A stretch of DNA of 64,000 nucleotides from NCBI GenBank assembly GCA_013400155.1, contig VXBM01000270.1, positions 297,693 to 361,692 of the forward strand, in the 5' to 3' direction. Shown here piece by piece: positions 11,701-23,099 of this stretch. Positions within the stretch are counted from its first letter, which is position 1. Every line of letters starts with the position of its first letter. The stretch is from Helopsaltes ochotensis. Lineage: Eukaryota; Chordata; Aves; Passeriformes; Locustellidae. The notes under the pieces are model-generated. The model saw only the letters and a list, made by a program, of their open reading frames with translations. It was not told the DNA's origin and did not search any database. Made by a program: the position numbers and the translations under genes.

Positions 11701-14358
11701 CATCTCCCCTTTGAGTTCTGCCTTCTCCCCCCGTCCATCTGCACACAGCAGGCAGCTTTATTTAATTAAAAACTTCCAACAGGCAAGACCTGCAGCCTTG
11801 CTTGGTGCAAAAGGTCATGTATGACTTACTAATATGTACTAATGACTAGGGATTGAGGTTAATGCAACAGTTCAATGGCAGGAAGAGGAAATGGCAACCC
11901 TGTCACAGAGATGGGAATTTGGCAGAGCAACCTTGCTTGCCCAGCTTGCAAGCAGAAATGACACTTTAGTCCCTCTTTATTAACTTATGCTTATGATAAT
12001 GCAGCATGTAATCACTAGGTGACTCTACCAAAAAATGTGTATCCCAGCTTGAAAATGCCACACTGCCAAGAGCACCATGGTAACTCACCAGTCTGAGCTG
12101 AAGAGGATCCAGGGAGACTCTGCCCATATGCAGTGAGCTAACTCCGAAAAACACAACAAACCCCCTCCCCTCTGCAAGCTGAAGGGAGCAGAGCTCCTGG
12201 TTTGGTAACACTGCTTGCCCACACCACTAATGAAGTGTCAAATCCACCTCAGTCCCTGGGATCACAGATTTCTGATCCAGGCCCTGCAACCAGGGAATAG
12301 TAAAAGCTTCAAATGCACCATTTTATGTCGGGTTGATCTAAATTCTTGTTTAAGACCAGATGTAGGCTTGCACTTTGAATATCTCCAGAGCATCTCCCAA
12401 CCACAGTTACCCTAACAAGACAGAAACCTCTCTTTTCAAGTACTCCTGCATCCAAACATCCCTCCTGCTCCAGGACCAGCACTGCGGGCAAGGGGGTAGC
12501 AGGTAGGTCCAGCACAAGTGAGAGAGCCTGAGCTTTCTTGAGGAGTTATTCAGCTCATCCAATGCACCAGATTGCTGCAAACAGAGACCAGGCACAGTCT
12601 GAGAGTTCTGGTTATTGTTGGTCATTATTCTAAAGGCACCAGGAAACCTGGTAAAGGGGAACTATAGGGATGAACCTCATCATTAAATATAACTTATATA
12701 GCATTAAGATGTCATAGCTCTCAGAGGTCCAGACTTCACCAGGGCTCTGAAACGGTTCTCCAGAGAAATATGAGAATTTATCACCGTAAGAAACTAATTT
12801 TTAAAAATAAAACAAAATTCAAAGCTCTAGTTTGTAAGAGACTTACCTTCCAAGGCATACACAGGCTTACCCTGGAGAGGGCCTGGGAGCTGTGTGGCTT
12901 CTCCAAACTTCTCAAAAGCAGCACAGCTCCTGCCTGGGCTGGGCAGCCTGTAGAGTTCAGGACACCTGGACTGGGGCCTCCACATCAGCTCCAGATAGGG
13001 ATCCTGTCACCATTCAGTGGAAACCTCAAAACCGGAAGAATATTGCCTTTTAGTTATTCTGAGGTGCAGGACTGTAGACAAACAGTCGGTCAAATCCTTC
13101 TGCTGATGGCTGCTAAATAAATTCAGGGAGTAGTGGTTGGTTTTGTTTTGGTGTTGGTTATTAAGGGACATTATTACCTCTGTTGTTTTGGTAATTGAGG
13201 AAATGAATATTTAACACCCAAACTAACACATCCTTGATTAAAGGCCACTGACTCGACTCATAGACCTTGTGAATGTGGATTTGTAGGGAAGAGCTATAGT
13301 AATGTTTTTCTTGCATGTTTATAACTTACAGTGGTGTTCAGGTAAAGCAGACCAAAATATTTCAATATGCAGCTGAGGACAGAACTATTAAGGACCCTGA
13401 AACAAGCTAATCCTCTTCTGATTACCTTTCAAAATTACATTTTGTTTCTTGTGCCCAGTACACCTCATTTCTGATCATATATAACAGTATGAAAAACATG
13501 GAAATGGAGAATTACTGACTTTCAAATCTCTAAGCCTGTGTGTGAGCATGACCACCAATTAAAAAAGTTTAAATTATTGCACCTAAATAAAATATTGCCT
13601 CTTCATAACTGACCTCCCCAATTACAACATAAAACTGATAATGTGCACTCTCTTAATAATCAAAATGTGTCTGAGAATGTGTTGAGATCAGAGCTATCAA
13701 GCTTCTTCATAACAAGAGTGGGGAGGGAGGGACTGGTGCTTTTCCCATTGTGTATACCCTTTGTAATTAATTTCTAAAGTAATTTTCTCCTTTGCTTGGC
13801 AGATATCATCTCTGACTGCATTTGTGGGAGGAAAGAAGATCTCCCCAGTTTATTTCTGACAATAAATACAGTTAATTAGTGCTCAGTAAGTAAAACCTGA
13901 CAGCTTTCAAAGGAAGTGGGACTCCCTCTGGGGTTCCCAGTACAGGCACGGTGGCAAAGCCCAGGCACAGGGAAAGGCAAGGGAGCAGCCAGGGCATGGG
14001 CAGGACACTGGCCAAGAGCTCCCTCAAGGGATGGACGGTTTGGAGTGGTAAAATACAAACATTTCTTATTCTTAACATATTTAGCCTGCGGCTAAAGCTG
14101 CGAACACCTGGAGGTTGTTCAGAAGGAGCACAGAGCTTGCCGGAGGATTCCTTTGCCCTGCGGCATCGTTCTCTGTCCTCAAAGTGGCGCTGAAACCGCA
14201 GGACAGGAGCGATTTTGGCACAAAACCCGTGCCCAGAGGGACTGAACTCACAAGCCAGGCTTGTTTGACACAACCCGGCACCCGCCGGAGCCGAGAGTGG
14301 GAGAGGAGGGAGGCTCGGATGTGGAGACGCTGGGCCGGCCCTCGGGGCTGCCGCAACA
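8765..14358. other. Intergenic DNA between NECAB2 and OSGIN1 (left part)
   Basis: I recognise no gene here. Open frames on both strands are short, lack protein-family features and are not supported by coherent splice sites. A 14-bp palindrome at 9288-9301 is within chance expectation. G+C rises from about 14080 towards the minisatellite that follows. Confidence 0.6.
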
Positions 14359-14742
14359 GGGCCGGTGCCTGTGCTGACCCTCAGGGGACACCCAGCAGCA
14401 GGGCCGGTGCCTGTGCTGACCCTCAGGGGACACCCAGCAGCAGGGCCGGTGTCTGTGCTGNNNNNNNNNNNNNNNNNNNNNNNNNNNNNNNNNNNNNNNN
14501 NNNNNNNNNNNNNNNNNNNNNNNNNNNNNNNNNNNNNNNNNNNNNNNNNNNNNNNNNNNNNNNNNNNNNNNNNNNNNNNNNNNNNNNNNNNNNNNNNNNN
14601 NNNNNNNNNNNNNNNNNNNNNNNNNNNNNNNNNNNNNNNNNNNNNNNNNNNNNNNNNNNNNNNNNNNNNNNNNNNNNCCCTCAGGGGACACCCAGCAGCA
14701 GGGCCGGTGTCTGTGCTGACCCTCAGGGGACACCCAGCAGCA
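14359..14742. repeat. 42-bp minisatellite interrupted by an assembly gap
   Basis: Perfect tandem units of 42 bp begin GGGCCGGTG and end CCCAGCAGCA. Two full units (14359-14400, 14401-14442) and 18 bases of a third precede 217 N (14461-14677). After the gap come the last 23 bases of a unit and one full unit (14701-14742). Copies differ at unit position 10 (C in the first two, T in the third and last). The period is a multiple of three, so open frames run across the array, but nothing suggests translation. The near-perfect identity indicates a young, probably length-variable array that the assembly did not resolve. Confidence 0.95.
14461..14677. other. Assembly gap (217 N)
   Basis: Unresolved bases inside the 42-bp minisatellite. 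Flanking phase requires the missing length to be one base plus a whole number of 42-bp units (for example 211 or 253). A length of 217 does not fit, so the N count is probably an estimate. Confidence 0.98.
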
Positions 14743-17700
14743 GAAGTTTCCCTTGGCTCCGGGGCTTGCTGGTGGCCCTACTCCTGGATGCCATCCCCAA
14801 GGCACGGGATCACTGCCACAAGCACGAGTGGGCCATGAGACTCAGGACAAAGGCCGTGACAGCCCGGGGGACAGATCCCCAAAGGGTACTCACTGCAGCT
14901 CCAGCAGTGAGCTGGTCTTTCAGGTGCAGACCAGCAGTTCAGCAGCGCACTCAATACTGCTCCTTACTGCTCAAGCACCAGGCTCTTTCATTTTTCCTCC
15001 AGCATTTTGTTTGTCCTTGTTTGCTCTCCTCAAAGTGACAGACCTGGGGAAATTATTTATGTCTTACACTGCGCCCGTAATTATTCACCAAGAGTTTGGG
15101 AGACTCACTGCTGGACACACACATGCACAAAATCACTTCATGAGCATGTTATTGGGTTTCCTGGCTGTGGAGCTATTTAAAAATGCTGCTGTGTTTGCCA
15201 CTTTGGGATCAAACTCATGTAATTTAATGGGTTTCACTGAGACATCAACAGGCCCTCAAGGCACATATCGATTTCCCACAACAAAGGGCTGCTCTTGAAA
15301 TAATTTAATGAGATCACCAAGAGATGACTTTGAGCTGCAGGTGCTGGGATGCTTATGGATGTGAGCTTGCTGGGATGTCATGGGAAATGATGCCCAAAAG
15401 CAAGGCAGCCCCTGATCCAGCAGTCCCAGGGGAGCAGAAAGATGGGCAGTGAAGCAAATGCCTTTCCTCCATAACTTCCCTTCTGTCCCATAAAGCCAGA
15501 GCTGGAAAAGGGGCACCTTCATCCAGTGGTTGTCACCCTCGTGGAAATGTCCCACCTGCAAACTGTGCTGCTCTGCACATCCACAGCCTGGCATGCAAGG
15601 ACACCTAGTGCCTGATGCTGAGGCTGCAGGGAGGCTCTGGGCTCTAGCAGAGTGTGGTTTTCTGGTGGCTTATCCCCTCACAGAAACAAAAAGTCCCATG
15701 GGGCCACTACCAGCAGTGCTCTGGAGAGTGGGATCCTGGCTGGAAGGTCACTGTGAGGCTCTGACATGAGTCTCAGCTGTCTGCAACATCTGGGCCTTTG
15801 TCTCTGAGCTGGAGCTCCCCAGCAGCCCATGCTCCCATGCCTGGGACAGTTCCTCTGACCTGTCCAGTCTGGGCAGCTTAGGGTGTTTTCCCAGCCAGGC
15901 TTTGACACCCAGGGCTCCCCTGGTGGTGCAGGGAATGCAGCACTGCTGATGGGCATGGGACAGTTGTGTCTTCATCGAACAGTGCCCACTTTTCTATTCC
16001 TCTGTGATCTTCTCAAAGTCTGGCACAGATCCAGCATCCTACCTGACTGCTGCACTTGGGGCTGCAGCTGACCACACAGTTTGCAGTGTGAGAAACCAAT
16101 CTTGTTTTCAAAGGGCATTCTCATGTCCAAAGCTATCCATAGACAAGCTGGTGAATTAAAGCTGCTTGGGCAACACAGACAGGGCTTGTCAAGCCCTTGT
16201 ACAAGCAGAAATACCAAATATCTGGGGATAATCCGAGCTGTTAGCGGTTGAGGGAGGTGGACAATCTAGATGTCAAAACAATCTCACGGGGACAAAAAGT
16301 CAGAGCATTGCAGACTGACACATGGGTGTATCAGGAGTTTGGGCACAAAGTGTGTTTGCATGGTCCCTGCACTGCTGGTGTCCCTGCACTGCTGGTGTCC
16401 CTGCAGAGCCCTGGGACACGGGATGGCAGCAGGGAGGGCAGGCACCCAGCTGAGCCCAGCCACATGCTGTGGCCAAGGTCAGAAACTCATCACACCCAGG
16501 TGCTGCCAGCAGATGTTCCTACCCGCTATCCCCTCCTTAGTCAGCAGCCCTCACTCTGGAAAACAGGCATTTTCGTTAAATGAGAATTGGAATGAGAATT
16601 GGAGAAGACAATAGAGGTAGGGGAGGTGCCACTGGGCCCTGCACCTCAACAGAGAACCTGCAATAATTACAGATTTAACGTGTCTGAATCTAGCCCATCC
16701 CCACAGGTAGGGATGGATCCTTTCATGCTTTAAAGGACATTTACACTGCACAATAACCCCTCATCTTTGGTATGCTGAGCTCTGCAGTCAGGAGAGGGAG
16801 CTGTGCTGCTATGGGATGGACACAGGGTCACCTCAGGGAGGGCTGCAAGCCTGTTGCCAACCAGTCCTTGCAGCATAATGTTCTTTAAATGTTGCTTTAG
16901 AGAGATCTTAATTAATGCATCAACTTTTTTTTTTCTTTTTTTTTCCCTCTGTCTTTGGAAGTTTACAAATCCATAGCTATTCACAAAATTGGTGTAAGTT
17001 TATGAATAACTTCAGGCCCCATGAAAATTGTATTTTTAACTAGCTTGCTACCTCTGTCTCAGTGCTGCCCTGCTTGCACAAAGCCTCTGTGCAGCATCCC
17101 AACGTCCCTGAGAACCCACTGGTCCTCCCATCCCACCTACCATCTTTTTACCAAAATGTAAGATCCCAGCTCTGACCTTCCCACTTCCAGCTTCAACTTG
17201 AATCACACACACACAGGTTTTATCCTTTTAGCTGAAGTTTGAACACACCTTCAGAAGCCTGGAACTTTTTTCCCCAGCAAAACCTGTCCTGGCAGCTTTA
17301 CCACCCTGTGCAAGCCCAGATCAGCGTTCTGGGATTCACATGACAGCTAAATCCCTTCCCTGGAAACATGTCTGTACAGCCTATGGCCAGATAATTACAT
17401 GGCACCATGTCCAAGTTATCCCGATGGAGACCATCTCCATTTCTGTGCAAGTGCCCTGAGCAGGGCTGGCACAGCCCGGGCTGGCTGCCCCTGCTGCCAG
17501 GAGAACCTGCCAAGCCTCAGCCCAGCAGAGAGCAGCAGCTCCTCCCAATTAGAGATTTGCAGAGAAAATCCTCTTGCAGCACAAGTGAGAGATATCTGGA
17601 GGGGTTTACCCTTCATCTGTCTGATACTTAGTGATTTCAGATGGCAAGACACAGTGTGGCAATTAAACTCCAGGTAGCTTCAACTTCGCAACTTCCGGAA

Positions 17701-19007
17701 GACGACAGGAAAAAGATCGGAAGCAAATCTCAAACTTAAGTGATACAAGAGCTATCAGGACTTTTACCTATCCAAATGTACCTAATAAATCATGTATTTT
17801 TGTAGGAGATGATGCTGTATGAGGCATTTAGCAGAAATATAAAGCCAAGTATTTTTAATTTTTCCCCATGAAAATGTCAGAAATAGAGATATTCAATGAA
17901 ACCATGCTAAACTTATAAGTGCAAAGGTCCCCTAGGTCACCCAGATTTCCCGAGTTCATTGCAGAAAGCTGAGTTTCAAAAGGAAAGATTTCTTCATGGG
18001 GTTCCTCAGCACCAGCTGTCCCGTGGTAGAAGCCCATTTCTCCTGACAGACACCAGGCAGAGTGAGCACTGGGCAGGATGCCTGGCACCAGGACACAAGG
18101 CTCCCTGCTGAGAGATCGTTCAGCAGTTTTCTTCAGGAGTCACTTCAGATTTGTGAAGAGTGGCTCTATTAAATAGCAGCTTCCTTCAGGTTTCAGAATA
18201 GAGAAACTTCAATTGCAATGAAATGAACTGTCTGAATCTCTCTCTGGTTTTCTTTGTGGTAGAGAAAATAATGCTTATGGGTTGCATCTGTGGGTCATTT
18301 CCTCATTTGGATTCCCCCTTTTTTCTGAGCAATTTCAGAGGAATTCCCACCAGGCACCTCACCTGCTGTATCCAGGATAAATCTTTCACCTTCCAGTAAT
18401 GTTTCTGAAGCTTTCTCTGCCAGGTGCATGCTCTGAGTCACAGCAGATTTACTGCTTCACTTTTGCCTCCAGGATTATGGCAAGTGATTCCAGGAGCCTG
18501 TTCTATATTTGAAAACCATTCCAGAAGACAGACTACCAGGTCAGTGCTCCTGTCCTGCTGGATATCCTTTATGGCTGTGGAGCACTCCCAGCTGTTAGTA
18601 CCGAACTTGTAAAAAAAATCCGGAGCTGTTTGTTTTATAGCATTCCAGGGCACACCTTAACAGCCATTGTAAACATCAAGGACAAAAAGAGCTTGATTGT
18701 AGCAGAGAGGCAAGTCTCCCAACAACCACTCCTGAGAGGAGCAGGCATGTTTGGCCCCTAAGAGCCAGAAGGCTGGAGGACTGTTGACTTGGGGAGAGGT
18801 AGAGTGGGACTGGGAGAGGCCACAGAGACTGGTGAAAAGCACCCAGGCACCTGTGGGGCCCCTGAGTGAGGCCAGCTGGGCTGGCCAACAATGCACTCCC
18901 TGTGTATTGCTGGGACTAATCTCGTTGCTAGGAAATTCAGGGGGTGGGGAGATAAATTATCAGTAGGTGCTGGAGACATTTAGTTGCAAAGTCCCTCCAG
19001 GCAGCCA
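14743..19007. other. Intergenic DNA
   Basis: No gene recognised. It contains a small 17-bp tandem repeat (listed separately) and a T-rich tract near 16927-16946. Open frames are short and unlike known families. Confidence 0.6.
16364..16405. repeat. 17-bp tandem repeat, about 2.5 copies
   Basis: Two exact copies of TCCCTGCACTGCTGGTG (16364-16380, 16381-16397), followed by the first eight bases of a third. Confidence 0.9.
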
Positions 19008-19518
19008 GCTGGGGCCCTCAGTCCTCGAGAAGGATGTGGAGCTGCTGGAGCCAGTCCAGAGGGGCAACAAAGATCAGAGGCTGGAGCACCTCTGTCATGG
19101 AGACAGACTGAGAGAGTTGGGGTTGTACAGCCTGGAGAAGGGAAGGCTCCAGGGAGACCTTAGAGCCCCTTCCAGTTCCTAAAGAGGGTCCGAGATAAGA
19201 GAGTTGGAGCAGGACTTCAGACAAGGGCCTGGAGCGACAAGATAAGGGGGAATGGCTTCAAACTGACAGAGGGAAAGGTTAGATTGGACACTAGAAAGAA
19301 ACTCTCCCCTGTGAGGATGGTGAGGCCCTGGCAAAGGCTGCCCAGAGAAGCTGGGGATATCTCATCTCTGCAAGTGTTTAAGGCCAGGTTTGATGGGACT
19401 TTGAGTAAACTGGTCCAACAGAAGGTGGTGCTGCCCAAAGGTGGGCTTTGGTACTAGATGATCTTTAAGATCCCTTCCAATTCAAGCCATTCAAGGATTT
19501 TGTTGTGATTCTATAGTT
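19008..19518 (+). mobile_element. CR1 LINE, 5'-truncated 3' end
   Basis: The plus strand follows the 3' untranslated part of avian CR1 elements over about 500 bp. It has a GAGCTGCTGGAGCCAGTCCAGAGG-like opening (described, not complete), a GTACAGCCTGGAGAAGGGAAG block, a TTAGATTGGACACTAG block, a CAGGCTGCCCAGAGAAG-like block and a GATGATCTTTAAGATCCCTTCC block, ending near a diverged ATTCTATAG terminal motif. CR1 copies are typically 5'-truncated like this one and lack a poly(A) tail. No reverse transcriptase frame remains. Substitutions against the familiar consensus indicate an inactive, old copy. Confidence 0.92.
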
Positions 19519-21768
19519 CTGAAAAATGGTTATATGGCTGTTGCTGAGTTATTGACCCATGCCCTTCCTCAGATCTATTCTAGGACATATTCTGTTGTGC
19601 TGGCAAGATCTGTGCTGGCAGTCCTGGCAGCAGAACTGCCTCCTACACCAACAAAGCAGGCACCAATGCTCATCTCCCCTGGCAGGCTGCAAAAAAGCAT
19701 TGGATGCTCAATTTTTAAGGCAAAATACCAGAGCTTTGGCTAACAGAATAGTCCATACGTTTCTGAGTGCACCTGCCAAGGGAGGTTTTCTCAAAGACTT
19801 GTGGGGATGGGTTTTTGACAACGTGATGCCATCGTGTATCCATCCTCCTCCTGAGCTGCAGGCTGTCCGTGCCCAGTCTTGTGATTCACATGCCAACATC
19901 ATAAACAGCCCTCACAATATCGCGTGCTTGGGTGACAGCCGTGCCCAGGATCAACCACAAAATGCTCAGAAGATTGGGCAGAGCCCAGCTCCGAGTGTGG
20001 ATTAGGTACTGCCAGGAGGCTGAATTTGGGGCTGTTCCTTGCACAAATAAATAATGATTGCTTTATATTCACTGAAACACAAGCACCAACTCGCACCAGG
20101 GCATCTTTACATTTGCTGTCAGGTAAGGAGGTGAGCTGGCCAGGGGCTGGGGCTCTGCATTCCCACCCCGGGCAAGTAGGCTGCCATAAATACCATCCTG
20201 TGTTTCCTAACCCAGCACAAGGATGCTCATCTTTGCCCTCAACTAAGGGGTTCTTGGTGTGACTAAGGTTTACAATAGCTGAAAACAGAGAAGATGAAGG
20301 CACCTGTGCCTTCCACAAAGGCCTCTTTGAACCCACTCCCTTTACATGTCAATGAAGCACTGTCCTTCCAGCAGGTATTTCCCAAAATATCTGCCCTTCC
20401 CAGACTAACAACACAGCAGGGATCAGCTTCATCCAAGGGCCATATGGCATTGGTGGAGGGCAGTTAAACGTCCCTAGAAAATATCCACCTTTAATTAAAA
20501 GAAGCATAAATTCCCATCTCCCTGTAATAATATCACTCCTCTGCCTCCACAAATGTGCTGCATTTCTCATCCAAAGGAGAGAAAAGAAAGTGCATTCCAT
20601 GTCCAGCTGGTTTCTGCCTCAGCAGCAGCAGAGCTGTTCATGAAAGCAGCCTCCAAAGAGCCTTCAGCAGCTGCAGGGCTGCTCAGATGCTCCAGCCTAA
20701 ATCCAAGGAAGTCTCCTCAAATAGTTAATTTTCTACAGGTTTGTCATCTTTTGGCCTCTTATATCTTTACTGCCCTGTTACAGATTTTCCTTCAGTTCCC
20801 TGTTCTGGACAACCCTATTTGCTAATCCAGGCACTGCCATCCCTAGGACACAGTGAATCCTAGTTGGGGTGCCTGGTTGTGGCCACTGCAAGGATTTCTA
20901 AGTCAGTCTTGGCTGTGAGTAAGGTTTCCTAGGATGGACTGTTTATTGAGAATATTGTTATTTGTTACTGTAAGAGCTGTCAGAAAAGAAAAAAACCCCA
21001 ACACATCTAGGTGAGTTTCAAGTCATGATACAAATGGACTGAGTCTTTCCTATGTAATATAAACTTCAAGCTAGGAGATAATTAGTAAAATATCTTCTGC
21101 ATATTAGGGAATCACAGGAAAATGAAAATTATATTTCTGTATTGAAAATGCTTAGTGCTAGCTCTTTCACCAAGTCATTCAGCCCTTAACAGAACAAACA
21201 CTTTTATCCTGTGCCTTTCTTCTTCCCTTCTTAGTGCAGCATTCAAAGGCTATTGGAACCACACGCACGAGGGAAGGGGCTAAGGGGGTTCATCTGTGAT
21301 GATATTTGACCAGAGCCAGACTTTATTGTTTTAGCTGTGGGATTGCTTTTGAATTCCTACAGTTTTCCTGACCTAACACTGGGAAAGTGTCACATGCTCC
21401 ACTTGCAAATGGGGCTCTGCTCCAGCAGAGCTGCATCAATTCCTCTGCAATGAGCCTTTTCCCAGAGGGGACAGAGGGGTATCCACTACATTGTTTAAAG
21501 GAAGAGGAAATTTCTAGTGGAAATGGACGTAACAGAGCACAAGGAAGGTCACAGGGAAGCCTGGGAATGGGAAATTCTACCTTCCTTTGATTTATTTTCC
21601 TTTGTTTCAGGATGAGAACAATTCACTTGGCCCGCTCTCATCCAGCTCCCCTGTTATGTCATATCCAGATTACTCAGTAGATGAGGTATGTGGAGTGTTA
21701 CATCAGACAGATATTTGTTTATATAACTCGATCTTTTTCTCAGACTCTTGCTTCTCCAACTCCCTGAA

Positions 21769-21812
21769 AAAATATTTATATAAATATTTATATAAATATT
21801 TATATAAATACT
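21769..21812. repeat. 12-bp AT-rich tandem repeat, about 3.5 copies
   Basis: Period-12 repeat of AATATTTATATA type, ending where ATACTTAG breaks the pattern. It is translated in one frame as repeated Lys-Tyr-Leu-Tyr, which explains a spurious open frame. Confidence 0.9.
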
Positions 21813-23074
21813 TAGGTTTTCATGAATAAGAACTTATATCAACCTCAGGATGACAGTCATCTTCACTATAAATCAGTACAAGTGGTTACTGCAGAGGCCC
21901 ACAACATAGCCTGGGAACCTCTTTTGTTTTTTAAAAGTATCAGTTCACCAAACTTAGAATTATGCAGAGGAAGAAATCAGTTCTGGTGTAACACAATTCT
22001 GAAATTTCTCCCAGCCTTGAGGTGGAGCACTAGCCCAAAAGAGAAATCCTCCATAAAATGCCAAAGGTTACAGCATTCAGTGCAATGTCTGAGGCTCTGC
22101 TGTAAGTCCCTGATCAAATGCTGCTTTCTACCTCTGCTCTTAGTGGAACTTTTCCAAAGGTCTTACTTTCCCCTCCATGTAAAACACAAGAAGCACTTTA
22201 AAAGATTTTCTTTTCAGAGGAGAAAACCTTCTTACTACTACACATTTGATCAGGTCAATATATTGCAGAGGTTGCATCTTGCATGCTTTAACGTGCTGCC
22301 CCAAGCCATCCTAGTTATACTCCAGCCAGCAAAAACAATGTCAGTTATTTACCCTCATGAGAAATCTCTTGCTCAATCTTCACGAAGGTGCAATATGGGG
22401 CATGAAGGATGTTTTTGCAAATAGGGTACTTCGGGCAGTGTCCATAACCTGTCATTCATTCACATGAAATGCCATCCCTCCCTCTCACTGCTCATGTGTC
22501 TTACTGTTTATTATCATCACCCTAATTTCCTGGGCAAAGATTCTGTGACAAGAGCAGCATTTACAGGAAAACTGTTTCAGCAACTTCAAAGGGAGTTTGG
22601 CAAACAGGTGCTGGAAAGGGCTCAGGGGAAACTTCAACTGCAACATCTGAGCTTGGAATCATGCTCCCATCACAGTGCTCTGCCTTCCTGGCCATGCACT
22701 CCGTCCTCCCAACCAGCTGCAGGAAAACTGCTGAGGAGTGGATACCTTGCATATCCAGTTTCCCTTTCCTTGGATTTTCTATTTGCAGAGTCAGACCCTG
22801 CCAAACCTCTCCCATCTGCACTGCCCCCAGTCCCAGGCAGGCACCCCACATGCCCTGCTGAGGGCTGCCAGCTCCAGGCAGGGCTGTCACTCACCCCCTC
22901 GTGGGAGGGAGCCCACAGCATGTCCCACCCTCAGAGCTGCTCAGCAGCATCAGCTGTGAAATCCCTCCAGCCCCGAGCCACTGACACGTCAGCATCTGCC
23001 AGCGCTGCTTCTTTTCCCAGGCTGTGGTTGGATAAAACAGTAAATCCACCCTGGCATCCCAGCAACCAGATTAG

Positions 23075-23099
23075 AAAAAAAAAAAAAAAAAAAAAAAAA
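23075..23099. repeat. Poly(A) run of 25
   Basis: Uninterrupted A run on the plus strand. I see no processed-gene or SINE body to its left, so I do not call it a retrocopy tail. Confidence 0.9.

Noticed and set aside
14115..15038. 307-codon open frame across the minisatellite and gap
   Set aside because: Openness comes from a 42-bp period and undetermined bases. The gap length is unreliable, so the frame across it has no meaning.
21822..22424. 200-codon plus-strand open frame
   Set aside because: No recognisable domain. It starts beside an AT-rich tandem repeat and has no supporting exon structure; long enough to note but compatible with chance.
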